Assembly: GCA_964035575.1 (NCBI GenBank)
Contig: OZ037889.1
Location: 744,001 to 808,000 of the forward strand
Source of the DNA: Rhynchopus sp. YZ270_cl-10
Taxonomy: Eukaryota; Euglenozoa; Diplonemea; Diplonemida; Diplonemidae
Length of the DNA: 64,000 bases
Reading direction: 5' to 3'
Shown here: positions 55,594 through 64,000 of the stretch, piece by piece
Position numbering within the stretch: position 1 is the first letter of the stretch
How the letters are laid out: each line of letters opens with the position of its first letter
Position numbers and translations under genes: made by a program
The notes under the pieces: generated by a model
Told to the model about the DNA's origin: nothing
Seen by the model: the letters and a program-made list of their open reading frames with translations, nothing else
Database searches by the model: none

Positions 55594-55625
55594 AAGATGA
55601 ACCTAAGCGTGCTTAGTCACTTTCA
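55594..55625 (-). repeat. Stem-loop family copy
   Basis: GAAGATGAACCTAAG with GCTTAGTCACTTTC; the shortest loop in the family. Confidence 0.65.
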
Positions 55626-55849
55626 AATTGCGGTTAACAGAAGGTCACCCAGGGTGCCTAGTATTCCATAAAAAGCTTTTTCAAAACGTATCACATAAAG
55701 GAAAACAAACCAGAAGAAACAAAAATGGGTGAAGGGGGGAAGGGGAGTTTGGACAGACGGACCACCTTTTCTAGGAACCTTGACGTCTCAATGCAGATAT
55801 CGGCTGCGCTGTACGTTGAGGGTGCAACCTGGACCTAAGCCTGCTAACT

Positions 55850-56230
55850 TCAAAACACACACTGCCTGAAACAACTCTCTTCTCTTGCGGCTCCCAAAAA
55901 ACCCTTATTAGGTGATAATGTGGCTGTGCACCCCATTCGGGAGAGTGCCCCGGTCACCGCTCTGCGGGCGGAGAGGTCACTGGTGACACCACGTTCACAG
56001 TGGACTCCCGTTGGAAGGTGTGCTGCCCGAGCGGCTGCACCTGAAGCCCGCCAAAGTTTTGGAACCGAACTCCCTCCGAAGCGTGGTCGGCCTGTAGGTT
56101 TAATGTGTGGTGGTGAGAGTGGCTTCTCCGCTTCAAGGGTCCAACTATCAGAGCTGGGGTGGAAACAAAGAGAACAGTGGGCAGATGTGTCACGCTTAGT
56201 CATCTTACATTTATAATAATAGTGGCACAA
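55850..56230 (-). CDS. Possible exon of an unrecognised gene
   Basis: GC content rises sharply here compared with the flanks, and two minus-strand frames stay open, one for 126 codons and one for about 79. A good acceptor (TTTGTTTCCACCCCAG) ends at 56153, directly upstream of the GC-rich part. Neither frame shows a domain I know, so the true frame and gene are undecided. A half stem-loop copy (ACGCTTAGTCATCTTA) lies at 56192-56207 just upstream of that acceptor, as expected if this is an intron-exon border. Confidence 0.35.
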   Translation of the reverse strand: MCHYYYKCKMTKRDTSAHCSLCFHPSSDSWTLEAEKPLSPPHIKPTGRPRFGGSSVPKLWRASGAAARAAHLPTGVHCERGVTSDLSARRAVTGALSRMGCTATLSPNKGFLGAAREESCFRQCVF

Positions 56231-56306
56231 TAAACAAAGAAAATTTGAATTTTTGCCTCAAAAACAGGTACTTTCTGGCATTTCTATTTGATACAAAATC
56301 GTATTT

Positions 56307-59300
56307 TTACTTTTCCCCGTCGCTTTGACATACATCAGCGTTCTGTGCCTGGACGACTGAAGTGGTGTTGGCCTCGCACTCAACCATCGGGAGTGAGTCC
56401 ACGCTGCGCCAGCCGTGCCTGCCGAGGGCAGTGCGCTTGGAGAGAACCTTTGCTGCGTCGAGCTTGGAGGGGTGGAGGTGCCACCCGGCTGCAGAGGAGA
56501 AGAGCGCCATGACGAAGAGGCCGCCGTTGACGGCAAGGATCATGAGCCACACAGAGGTGTCTGGGAACACGATCCGCGCAGTGTCGTAGTACGACAGCTT
56601 CTTCATCGCGGAGTACGCGTAGATAGAAGCAAAGTACACAGGCGGCATCAAGAAGATGCCCAAAAAGTTCAGTATCGTCAACGTGTTGCTCAACAGCACC
56701 ACCACCCACACCTGGACAAACATAATAGCCGTGAACGTCATCGTGTACTGCGCCTGCAGGTCATACGTACGCCCCGTGCCGGGCTCCGCATGGTGAAGCC
56801 CAAAGATGACAAGCGTGAACGCCAGCGCCACCAGCGCATGAAAGGCCCCCCGCAGCAGCTGCGTAAAGAACGTCTTCGTGCTGAAGTGCTCCTCCCGCTG
56901 GCACGCATAGTACAGCGAAGGTGTGCGCATCAAGGACTCCTGCGGCAGGACACGGTCCAGTACCAAAAGGAACGGTGCAGGCAGAGTGTAGAACCCGTTC
57001 CACGTCGCAAGCATCATCGAGTTCCAGTACGACACCCCGCTGAAGAGCGTGAACACGTTGAACAAGACCTGCACCATCGCAAGAAGCATGCTCTTGTAGA
57101 AGCAGTACAGCACAATCGAGGACGACCGTGCGTAGCTGTAGTGACCATGCACAAGGATCAGCTTCTTCAGGAAGCGGAAGCGTGCAATGCTGTAGTCCGC
57201 TGCACGCGATGCCTGGCGCCCCTCCTTCCCCACAATACCGACACCGATGGTGGCCTCCTGTATCATCAGCACGTCGTTCCCCCCATCCCCCACGGACAGC
57301 ACCCTTCGGTCATCCGAGGACGACAACGCCCCAAAGCAGCACAGGCTGGGCGCCTCGCTGTCACGCTTCTTCCCTCTTGCAAGCCTGGTGAGAGCAGCCT
57401 TCTGCGCGGGCGTCACCCTGCAGAAGATGACAGACGTGCACATGCAGCAAAGCTCGTTGAAGCGGTCCAGCAGCTCGAACGGCGAGTCGGCGGTGTCGTA
57501 CGACTTCGCGCGCTCCGTCTCGTCAAGGATCTCCTGCACGACACTGCCTTCAAGAATCATCACGTGCCCGTCTGGCTCACCCTCGTCGTAGCTTGCCTCT
57601 GAGACGTGCTCGGCAATCGTCCCAAACGACCGGTTGGTGAGCTGCTGCGGGGAGGTGGAGGAGTGCGTCGAATGATTTGAGTGTGTGGCAACAGGCTTCT
57701 CCGGGTCCGTGCCCGAAGTGTCGGTCGCTGTCCGCATGGACTCGTCCGTGTGCGCGTCAGACGTCGTGTGGACCAACTTTTTGAAGAACGTGCCATAGCC
57801 ACGCTGCTTGCCACACTTCCCCGCATGCACGCCCACTGCATGCTCCTTCTTCTTTTCCTTCTCCCTCAGACGTTTGTGCTCGTTGAACTGCTGTATCTTT
57901 TTGATCTGCCGCATAATGTGTATGCGGACCTGTGTCTTGGATTGAAACTCGAGGTGGAACAACTCTTCCGTCTTCTTCCAGAGACCGGAGGAGCGGGAGA
58001 TTTGTTGTGCGGTTTCGAATTTGTCACCTGTGAGCATCCAGAAGGCGATGCCTGCTTCGCGGAGGCTTGTGATGGTGTGTTCGACGTCGTCTTGAAGCTT
58101 GTCTTCGATGCCTGTTGCGCCGACAAGGTCGAAGTTGGTTTCTATTTCCGCGTAGAGGGAGGCGAGGGAGGTGTCTCTGTCTGCCCCGATCTGGGTGTTC
58201 ACTATGTTGTTGTATTTGATCTTCCAGTTGATGTATTCTTCCTCAGATACGGGGCGCATCCCCAGCACCAAGGTGCGAAGGCCCACTGTCGCAAAGTTGG
58301 CGACATGCTCGTCTGCAACCTCGCAGCCACCCACAATACGCTTCGACATACGATCGTCTGCACCCTTCGAGATGATGTAGATCAACCCATTGGACCGGTT
58401 CCGCACCAACACCGACATCATCTTCCGCTCTGAAGAAAACTCAAATGTGTGCAGCAGTTCGTACACCACTTCCTCTGCACTCTCGTCGTCGACACCGACG
58501 CTCAGCACCATTAGGTCACGCCGAATCTCCTTCAGTACACTGCCCATCTCTGCTGCTGCAGTGACCAACGCCTCTTCGTCTGGTGATACGGCAGAGTACA
58601 TAGGGTGTGTGCGTGTAGTGAAGCGTGTGGCAGGTGGGGCAGGTGTTGCAGGTGTTGTGACTGCCGTGCTGTGCTGGTGGATCTGCACAGAGTGGCAAAG
58701 GGAGAGGCACTTCGCAAAGTTTGCAATCCCGTCGTCACCCTCACGCAACTTCGAGACAAACTTCTCCGACGCAAAAGGGGAAGCGGATGCGTCAAAGAAG
58801 GGCCCGTCCCCGCCACCATACTGCGCGCCCCCTACAGAGCACGCCTTGAAGCACATCACATTCTCTGTCAAGGTCCCGGTCTTGTCTGTCAGGATTATGT
58901 CGATTTGCCCCAAATCCTCAGCAATAGCGGTGTTGTTCGCCTTCGCTGGAGAGCCCCCCAGGTCTGCGTCGGTCTCAGCATGGTAGAGATCTGTGTCCCA
59001 CGCTATGGCTTGGCTGATGAAGTATTTCGACAGATCGATGATAACCTTGAACGAAATCGGGATCATCACAGAGGTCAGCAGGAAAAACCTGAACGGAATT
59101 GCGAGCGACCGCTTTACCCTTGCGTTCGGCATCTGGAGATACCAGGAGTCATACGCCTGGTCAGCTGCGACGGTGTTGCCGATGACAGACATAATCAGAG
59201 TGATCAGCATCTGCATTCCGAAGACACCAAGACTGAGTCGGGAGATCTTACGGTCTAACCCGGCAATCTTGATTGGGGGAACCTTTTTGTTGATCCCGCA

Positions 59301-60477
59301 CTTTGTATCACCCCCTGTATACACCGCCGTCCCTGCAAGCCACGTTGTGTTGCGCACAAAGCACGACTGCAGCAGAAGATTCTCTGAGGTGAGCGACAAC
59401 TCGACGGGCTCTGCCCCAGACTTATCGCACATTGTTGAGTTGAAGTGGTAGAGCTTGGAATTCGGCCGTTCACACACCACAGTCGAGCCTTTGAACACCT
59501 TCAAATACTGCGCTGCCTCGTGAGGGTCCTCAGTCAGCACAGACTCCGTAGGTCCACTAGCACGCTTGCGTGCCTTAAGGTCGATCTCACCATCAAGGTT
59601 GTCCGTACGGATGTACGCAGTGCCCTCAAGATCGGAGCACTCAAGAAGCAGCATGTCGCAAGGTACCTCATCAAGGTCAAAGAGAAGAATGATATCGCCA
59701 ACACGGATGTCCTGTGGTGATGTGTTGGGTTAAAGCTCAAAGAATGAATGAATTTGCCAAAGCTGTTTTAATGATGGTTTTTAGTGATGTTGGGCAGCAC
59801 GCTCTAACAATGTGAAGAAATATTTTTTGACTCTTGCATTGCAGTACTTCAGATATGTTTGGGGTCCAAAAAATCCGCTAATTTACCCTAATTTACCCAA
59901 ATCCGCCAAACTTATCTGGACGCAAACAATGTATTTAAGAGTATAGTTGCCCAGCGTTGTCTCTGAGGAAATATCAAGGAAAGCTGAAAGATGAACATGG
60001 TTCACGTGCATGCACATGTGCAACTAAAGTTAGCAAGATGACGCACGAATGCTTAAAGTTTTAAACAAAAGCCTTTCCCCACAGGATGATGAGAACAAAG
60101 CGTATGCATACCTGGCTGTCCCTCTCCTCCCATTGGTCGGTTGCTGTGTTGAGAACGTGAAACTTTTTTGTGTTGAACGTTTTGTCCTCTTTGTGGCGTT
60201 GCATGTCATCAGCCCCGTCTTTGATAGCAGTCAGCGAAAACGCTATGATCAGAGGGACGATGGTGGTGAGGGGGTTCACAGGGGCTATGCTTGGGATGAA
60301 CTGCAGAATCGCTACCAACAAAAAGTAGCAATTAATCACTCGAGAGAACTGCTCGAAAAAGTTGAGCGGGAGAAACGTGAGCACGGTGTACTTCGTGTTC
60401 GACACCTCGTTGTCGGGGTACGCATCTCGTGTGTCCTCAGACCCTATCACGATCTCCCGGTGCCCATCGCCCGACAT
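56307..60477 (-). CDS. P4-ATPase phospholipid flippase, two exons
   Basis: Exon 1 (60112-60477) starts MSGDGHRE and contains the P4 N-terminus YPDNEVSNTKYTVLTFLP and the first membrane helices. A 400-nt intron (donor GTATGC, acceptor CACCACAG) separates it in phase 0 from exon 2 (56307-59711). Total is 1256 residues, normal for the family. P4-ATPases move aminophospholipids to the cytoplasmic leaflet, usually with a CDC50 partner. Signatures seen: actuator-domain LDGEIDLK (usual LDGETNLK) near residue 161; PISF in helix 4, where P4 enzymes have PISL; DKTGTLT with phosphorylated Asp398; GDGGNDVLMIQEATIGVGI; and SIARFRFLKKLILVHGHYSY, followed by six C-terminal helices. A Ser/Thr/His-rich insertion lies in the nucleotide-binding region near 780-830. 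No truncation or frameshift is visible. Confidence 0.93.
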
Positions 60478-60599
60478 TTTTTTTTTCTATTTCCCCCAAA
60501 AAATAGTGTGTTGTGTGAGCTCAGGGAGGCCCACCCAAAGGTGGCGGGGGGGGCTCCCTTCTGCAGAGATGGTTGTTTAGTGTGCTTTTTTTTTGAGAA

Positions 60600-61290
60600 A
60601 AAAATTGACAAGAAAAGCCTCTCTTCGGAACATCGCGCTTCGTGATTTGCGTCTATTTCGTTGGATCCGCATGCGCTATTCCAAAAATGATGGCGAAAAG
60701 CTGAACCTCAAGAACCGTGATGAATACGCAGAGTGTGCACTGAAAGGAGGACAACGGTCTGTCGTCCTCCAAAGGAGACACTCTCTGACGGGGCGACCAG
60801 TGCGAAGTACACCGCGAGGTTTAACCTGTCGCTTCGCATGCAAAGTCGCACGTTCCACAAAGCGCATGTTGACGCGGAGTATGCACGACAGCAACAACTT
60901 CTGCTGCAGGACTACAGCGTGCTGTTGCGGGGAAAGCTGGGTGACGGTGTGTGTGCAGTGTCGACAGATGACAAGGAGCTGTTCAGGCATTGTTTGGTTG
61001 GACCAGCCCAAAAACCGCACAAGGAGTACATCTAGCATATGGCATGACCCACACACCGTCACCCACATCGGTGCTGACTCGTAGGGTACAATTGTAGTCC
61101 CCAACTTCTAATTCCCCAATTCGCCATCAGAACCCAAGACTGAGGCTCCAGTTGCCGCATAAAGCACTCAAGACAATGAGGTTCCTCTTGAATCAGACGA
61201 CTCGGACTCAGAGGAGTTTTGCACTGTTCTCTTCTCACCCAGAAAGCGAGCAGACAACACCCAGAAAAAAAAAAAAAAACAGAAAAAAAG
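60600..61290 (+). pseudogene. Decayed plus-strand coding patch
   Basis: This is the only plus-strand region with protein-like content. One frame gives RMRYSKNDGEKLNLKNRDE, an adjacent frame gives FNLSLRMQSRTFHKAHVDAE and continues to PAQKPHKEYI, and a third stretch reads EVPLESDDSDSEEFCTVLFS followed by a lysine tail. The stretches are in different frames or separated by stops, so this is either a pseudogene or several exons I cannot join. I do not recognise the protein. Confidence 0.35.
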
Positions 61291-61321
61291 CTAACTCACC
61301 TAAAAAAGTCAGCTACAAATC

Positions 61322-61396
61322 AACTTGACTTGAAATACAAACAGCCCTCTCTTTCACCTTGGTACACCAACGCACCGGGGGTGGACCCCAACCCAA
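61322..61396. repeat. Dispersed TTGAAATACAAA...CCCTCTC element
   Basis: It is most similar to 63184-63265; both run from TTGAAATACAAA through CTTGGTA to ACCCCAACC. Confidence 0.5.
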
Positions 61397-61639
61397 ATAG
61401 AACTACTCGGAAAAAGCTGTAAAATTTTTTCAACAAAATCCTTCTTTTTATCCAACTCTTTGCACCCAGCAAACTGATGAATCGAAACCCCCCCTTCCCT
61501 CCCTCCCTTTTCCCCCTCCTCCATAGCTCCCTTTTCAGAAGCCCTTATGAAAAAAAACAAATATTGAAAGATGACCGTCCAACACATCATTTATGCGGAA
61601 ATACGCTGAATACGCTAACAGAAACGCCCAATGTTTCCT

Positions 61640-62956
61640 TTAGCTTTCCGATGTATCGCTATCACTGTCTGTTGAGCTGGAGCATTCCGACTCTGAGACT
61701 ATGTCAACCGGACGTTTGTATGAGTCAAACATATGGGTGTACCCCTTCTTTTTGCAATCCCTTTCGAATCGGTTTGCAAGGCTTCGTGGACCACGTTTCT
61801 GCAACTCATACCATACACGGTTGAAGTTACCCTTTGTGCACACATTCTGCGTCATAGCCATTGTAAAGCCCTCCCCTATGTTCAACACCTGATGCCACCA
61901 CCCTGACGGAATAAACACCATCTCCCCCGCCTCCACCACTCCCTCTAATGGTAACCTCTCCTCCGTTAGGTGTGGGTAAATGTCTGTATACCATTCGACC
62001 GTATCCTTCGCAGCGTAGTACTCCGTGTAGATCAGCTCTTTGTCCACCCCAGGTGGAATAACATTAGGGGGGTAAAAGGAAATCCGTTTACGCCCCTCTG
62101 TCACAACGTTCCAAGCATGCGTCATATGAGGGTCGGTGTGGAATGGTGCACCAGACCCTGCAGGGCCAATAAGAAGCCATCGATAATCCGGTCTATCCTC
62201 AGAAGACATACAGTCAAAGAGGTCTTCCTTAAAGTACTGCGGAATAGAGTATTTCCTGCTGATCTCTGGCGCGCGTTGGGTGAATTTGTTGTCAAAGATG
62301 TACATCGGTTTTTCACCGTGCCCCCAAGAATCTTTGCAATAGCTTGCGTACTGTGAATAGGTCATCCGCAGGGTGCGTCCGTCTTCTGTTACACCGTTGG
62401 TTTTAAAAACCCGGTCGGAAAATTCTGCAAGAAAGTCTTGATGCGAAAATTTGGACCATCCCCAGGCCTCCACCGCACCCTCAATGATGAGCGGTGTGTT
62501 CAGCGAATCGTACTTTGCGAAAAAGAGCTCGGGGGACATCTCTGATGCCTTTACCCTTTGTATGGCGGGACCACGCAAGGCACCTCTCAGGTTGAATGGG
62601 CGGGTGTAATAGAGCTGCCGTTTGGTGGGTCTTGGCTTGTAGAAAGAACTCGGTAGGTTTGAAGACAAAGGGGTCGGAGGTGTGCTCGTCTTTGCCTCAG
62701 GGCGGAAATAGGTGTATTTCCAGTTAACTTTGAAGCAAAACGCTGCCTCTTTTCCCTTAACAAGGCCATTATTTGCCAGCGTCTCCAAACAGAACTCCTT
62801 CCACGTAACGTTGTCCGTCGCAAGGACATATCCAAGTCTAGACACCCCAGAGAGGTTTGCAAGACTTTGCGGGTCGCACCATTTCAAACACCGTGCCAAC
62901 AGCTTGTCAGAGAACGGAGTCAGCTCTCCAAAGCAACGTGTCGCGGTGTGACTCAT
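61640..62956 (-). CDS. F-box and JmjC domain protein (JMJD6-like oxygenase)
   Basis: The ORF encodes 438 residues, intronless. Residues about 10-57 form an F-box (LTPFSDKLLARCLKWCD, then LANLSGVSR), which would bind Skp1 in an SCF ubiquitin ligase. Residues about 150-375 are a JmjC cupin: Fe(II) ligands His273 and Asp275 in APFHTDPH and His355 in FIPSGWWHQVLN, with Lys290 in EGRKRISFYPP and the family TAWN-like HAWN. These proteins are Fe(II)/2-oxoglutarate dioxygenases; the closest relatives are JMJD6-type lysyl hydroxylases and plant F-box/JmjC proteins. The C-terminus is an acidic Ser/Asp tail. All metal ligands are present, so it should be active. The start ATG at 62956 follows a T-run and ACAAC. 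Confidence 0.9.
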   Translation of the reverse strand: MSHTATRCFGELTPFSDKLLARCLKWCDPQSLANLSGVSRLGYVLATDNVTWKEFCLETLANNGLVKGKEAAFCFKVNWKYTYFRPEAKTSTPPTPLSSNLPSSFYKPRPTKRQLYYTRPFNLRGALRGPAIQRVKASEMSPELFFAKYDSLNTPLIIEGAVEAWGWSKFSHQDFLAEFSDRVFKTNGVTEDGRTLRMTYSQYASYCKDSWGHGEKPMYIFDNKFTQRAPEISRKYSIPQYFKEDLFDCMSSEDRPDYRWLLIGPAGSGAPFHTDPHMTHAWNVVTEGRKRISFYPPNVIPPGVDKELIYTEYYAAKDTVEWYTDIYPHLTEERLPLEGVVEAGEMVFIPSGWWHQVLNIGEGFTMAMTQNVCTKGNFNRVWYELQKRGPRSLANRFERDCKKKGYTHMFDSYKRPVDIVSESECSSSTDSDSDTSES

Positions 62957-63758
62957 GTTGTATTAAATTTTGACAACAAAAAAAAAAAAAATGGGAAGGA
63001 TGGAAAGGGTTTTATCGTGTAGTTGGAACCCTCTTAATGTGAGATAAACAGAGAGGGAAGAGTGGGATTGGGAAAGGATCGGATAGGGTGGGTTGGGGGA
63101 AGAAATGTGGATGGTGTGTCGCGTTTCTTTTTTATGTTTTTTTGTAGGGGGTTTGAGGTAAATGGTGGGTGGGTGTTGGAAAAAAAGTTGATTTTGAAAT
63201 ACAAAGCCCTCTCGTGAACAGTGTATCTTGGTATGATTGGTGCATCAGGGTGTACCCCAACCATGCCGTCCTGCATCCATTTCGAAAAAAAAGAAGAAGA
63301 AGAAGACAATAAAATTTTGGAAGAAGAACCGCAGCCTCGAATACTTCGTTGCCTTAGACAGTATAACATAACTATTATTTCGTAATTTCTTTTGATTGTT
63401 GAAAGACAAGCACGCAAAGGTGCATAATATCAGAATATCACTTAGATCCACTTTTTGTGGGGGACATCAATCAAAAAAACCCAAAAATACCCAAAAGGAT
63501 GAATCATACCAGGGGGGTTTCCGGACGAGTCCATATGACAATAACTAAAGGGGAATGTGCACTACCATCTGTTAATGGAAGACCTTCCCCTGCTCTGACC
63601 ATTTTATATACCATTTTATGGTCCATTTTTTGGCATTTTTTGGCATGCACATCAAGGGTTTCACTTTTTAGATTTTTTTTGCTCTTTTTGATCAGCAATC
63701 CCAGAGGATCCAATAAATTGATAGAAATTAGAGAGAAAGTTTTGCTTGATTTTTTAGA
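62957..63758. other. Intergenic region upstream of the JmjC gene
   Basis: No gene is supported. It contains a dispersed TTGAAATACAAAGCCCTCTC element (63184-63265), a weak stem-loop copy (63319-63356) and long purine/pyrimidine runs. Confidence 0.45.
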
Positions 63759-64000
63759 CTATTTATTGTAGACTACTATCACAGCAGGATCCTCAAGAGA
63801 AAGCAAATCAGAGAGAAAATTTGCAAGGTGGATGCACTCTTCTCTGCACACATATAAAAAAAAAGGAATGGTTGATGCAGGCACCTCCGACTGACCCACG
63901 TACGATGCCAGCATCCGGATGAAAGCACAGAGGGCAGCACAACTAAAGAATAAGGGACTCAAGTACTTCAAGTGCCAAAGTACTCGGGAGGAGGGGCTTT
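63759..64000 (-). CDS. Possible 3' exon of a gene running off the right edge
   Basis: A minus-strand frame runs from the window edge to a TAG at 63759 and ends CIHLANFLSDLLSLEDPAV with a short tail. A possible acceptor (T-run, ATATGTGTGCAG) lies at about 63837, so only the last 25 or so codons may be exon. AATAAA overlaps the stop and could be a poly(A) signal. No family is recognisable. Confidence 0.3.
   Translation of the reverse strand, partial: SPSSRVLWHLKYLSPLFFSCAALCAFIRMLASYVGQSEVPASTIPFFLYVCREECIHLANFLSDLLSLEDPAVIVVYNK

Larger units (their letters stand above)
50886..55849. other. Five-kilobase repeat-rich region, no resolved gene
   Basis: Content includes a GACCGG-rich cluster (51384-51536), two tandem 203-bp repeats (51687-52060), related diverged copies to about 52800, an inverted repeat (53362-53453) and stem-loop copies at 53781, 53970, 54167 and 55594. 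On the minus strand the copies at 53781, 53970 and 54167 are each followed by a pyrimidine tract and AG (ending near 53771, 53951 and 54135), so small exons of an unrecognised gene may be present at 53.4-54.1 kb. Confidence 0.45.

Noticed and set aside
56415-57602. A 395-codon plus-strand frame opposite the P4-ATPase
   Set aside because: It is the antisense of conserved flippase motifs and has no domain of its own.

Overview
The window is nuclear DNA of a unicellular eukaryote that I cannot name. Genes carry spliceosomal introns with GTATGT-type donors and AG acceptors, the standard genetic code reads cleanly, and the proteins are eukaryotic: a GRIP golgin, a UXT-type prefoldin, a Tctex1 dynein light chain, a P4-ATPase flippase, an F-box/JmjC protein and a protein kinase fused to a PARP domain. 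Every gene I can support lies on the minus strand. Intergenic DNA is A/T-rich with homopurine and homopyrimidine runs, unlike the GC-richer coding blocks.

Layout. 0-8.4 kb: two long coiled-coil genes, the second ending in a GRIP Golgi-targeting domain split over small exons. 8.8-9.8 kb: two perfect microsatellites (46 x 9 bp and 88 x 5 bp). 10.2-33.7 kb: a 406-bp satellite in two blocks (about 13 and 31.5 copies, no differences seen in the copies compared) around two cassettes, A (15576-17355) and B (17355-20860). The cassettes share the same 193-bp left end and 168-bp right end but have unrelated interiors. 33.8-41.8 kb: UXT, a YqaJ/lambda-exonuclease-like nuclease with a nuclear localisation signal, a four-pass membrane protein and a Tctex1 gene. 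41.8-44.9 kb: no gene resolved. 44.9-50.9 kb: the kinase-PARP gene and a small ankyrin gene whose introns all fall at the same point of the repeat. 50.9-56.2 kb: repeat-rich DNA with possible small exons. 56.3-63 kb: P4-ATPase and F-box/JmjC genes, with a decayed plus-strand coding patch between them.

Several genes serve membrane traffic and the cytoskeleton (golgin, flippase, dynein light chain). I see no operon logic, and the shared strand is the only common organisation. Two things look least familiar. One is the pair of cassettes with identical ends and different contents inside the satellite. The other is a family of short imperfect stem-loops, always in the same orientation as the genes, of which at least two copies lie inside introns of recognisable genes just after the donor site; others precede pyrimidine tracts that end in AG. 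All calls come from reading the sequence; no database search was run.
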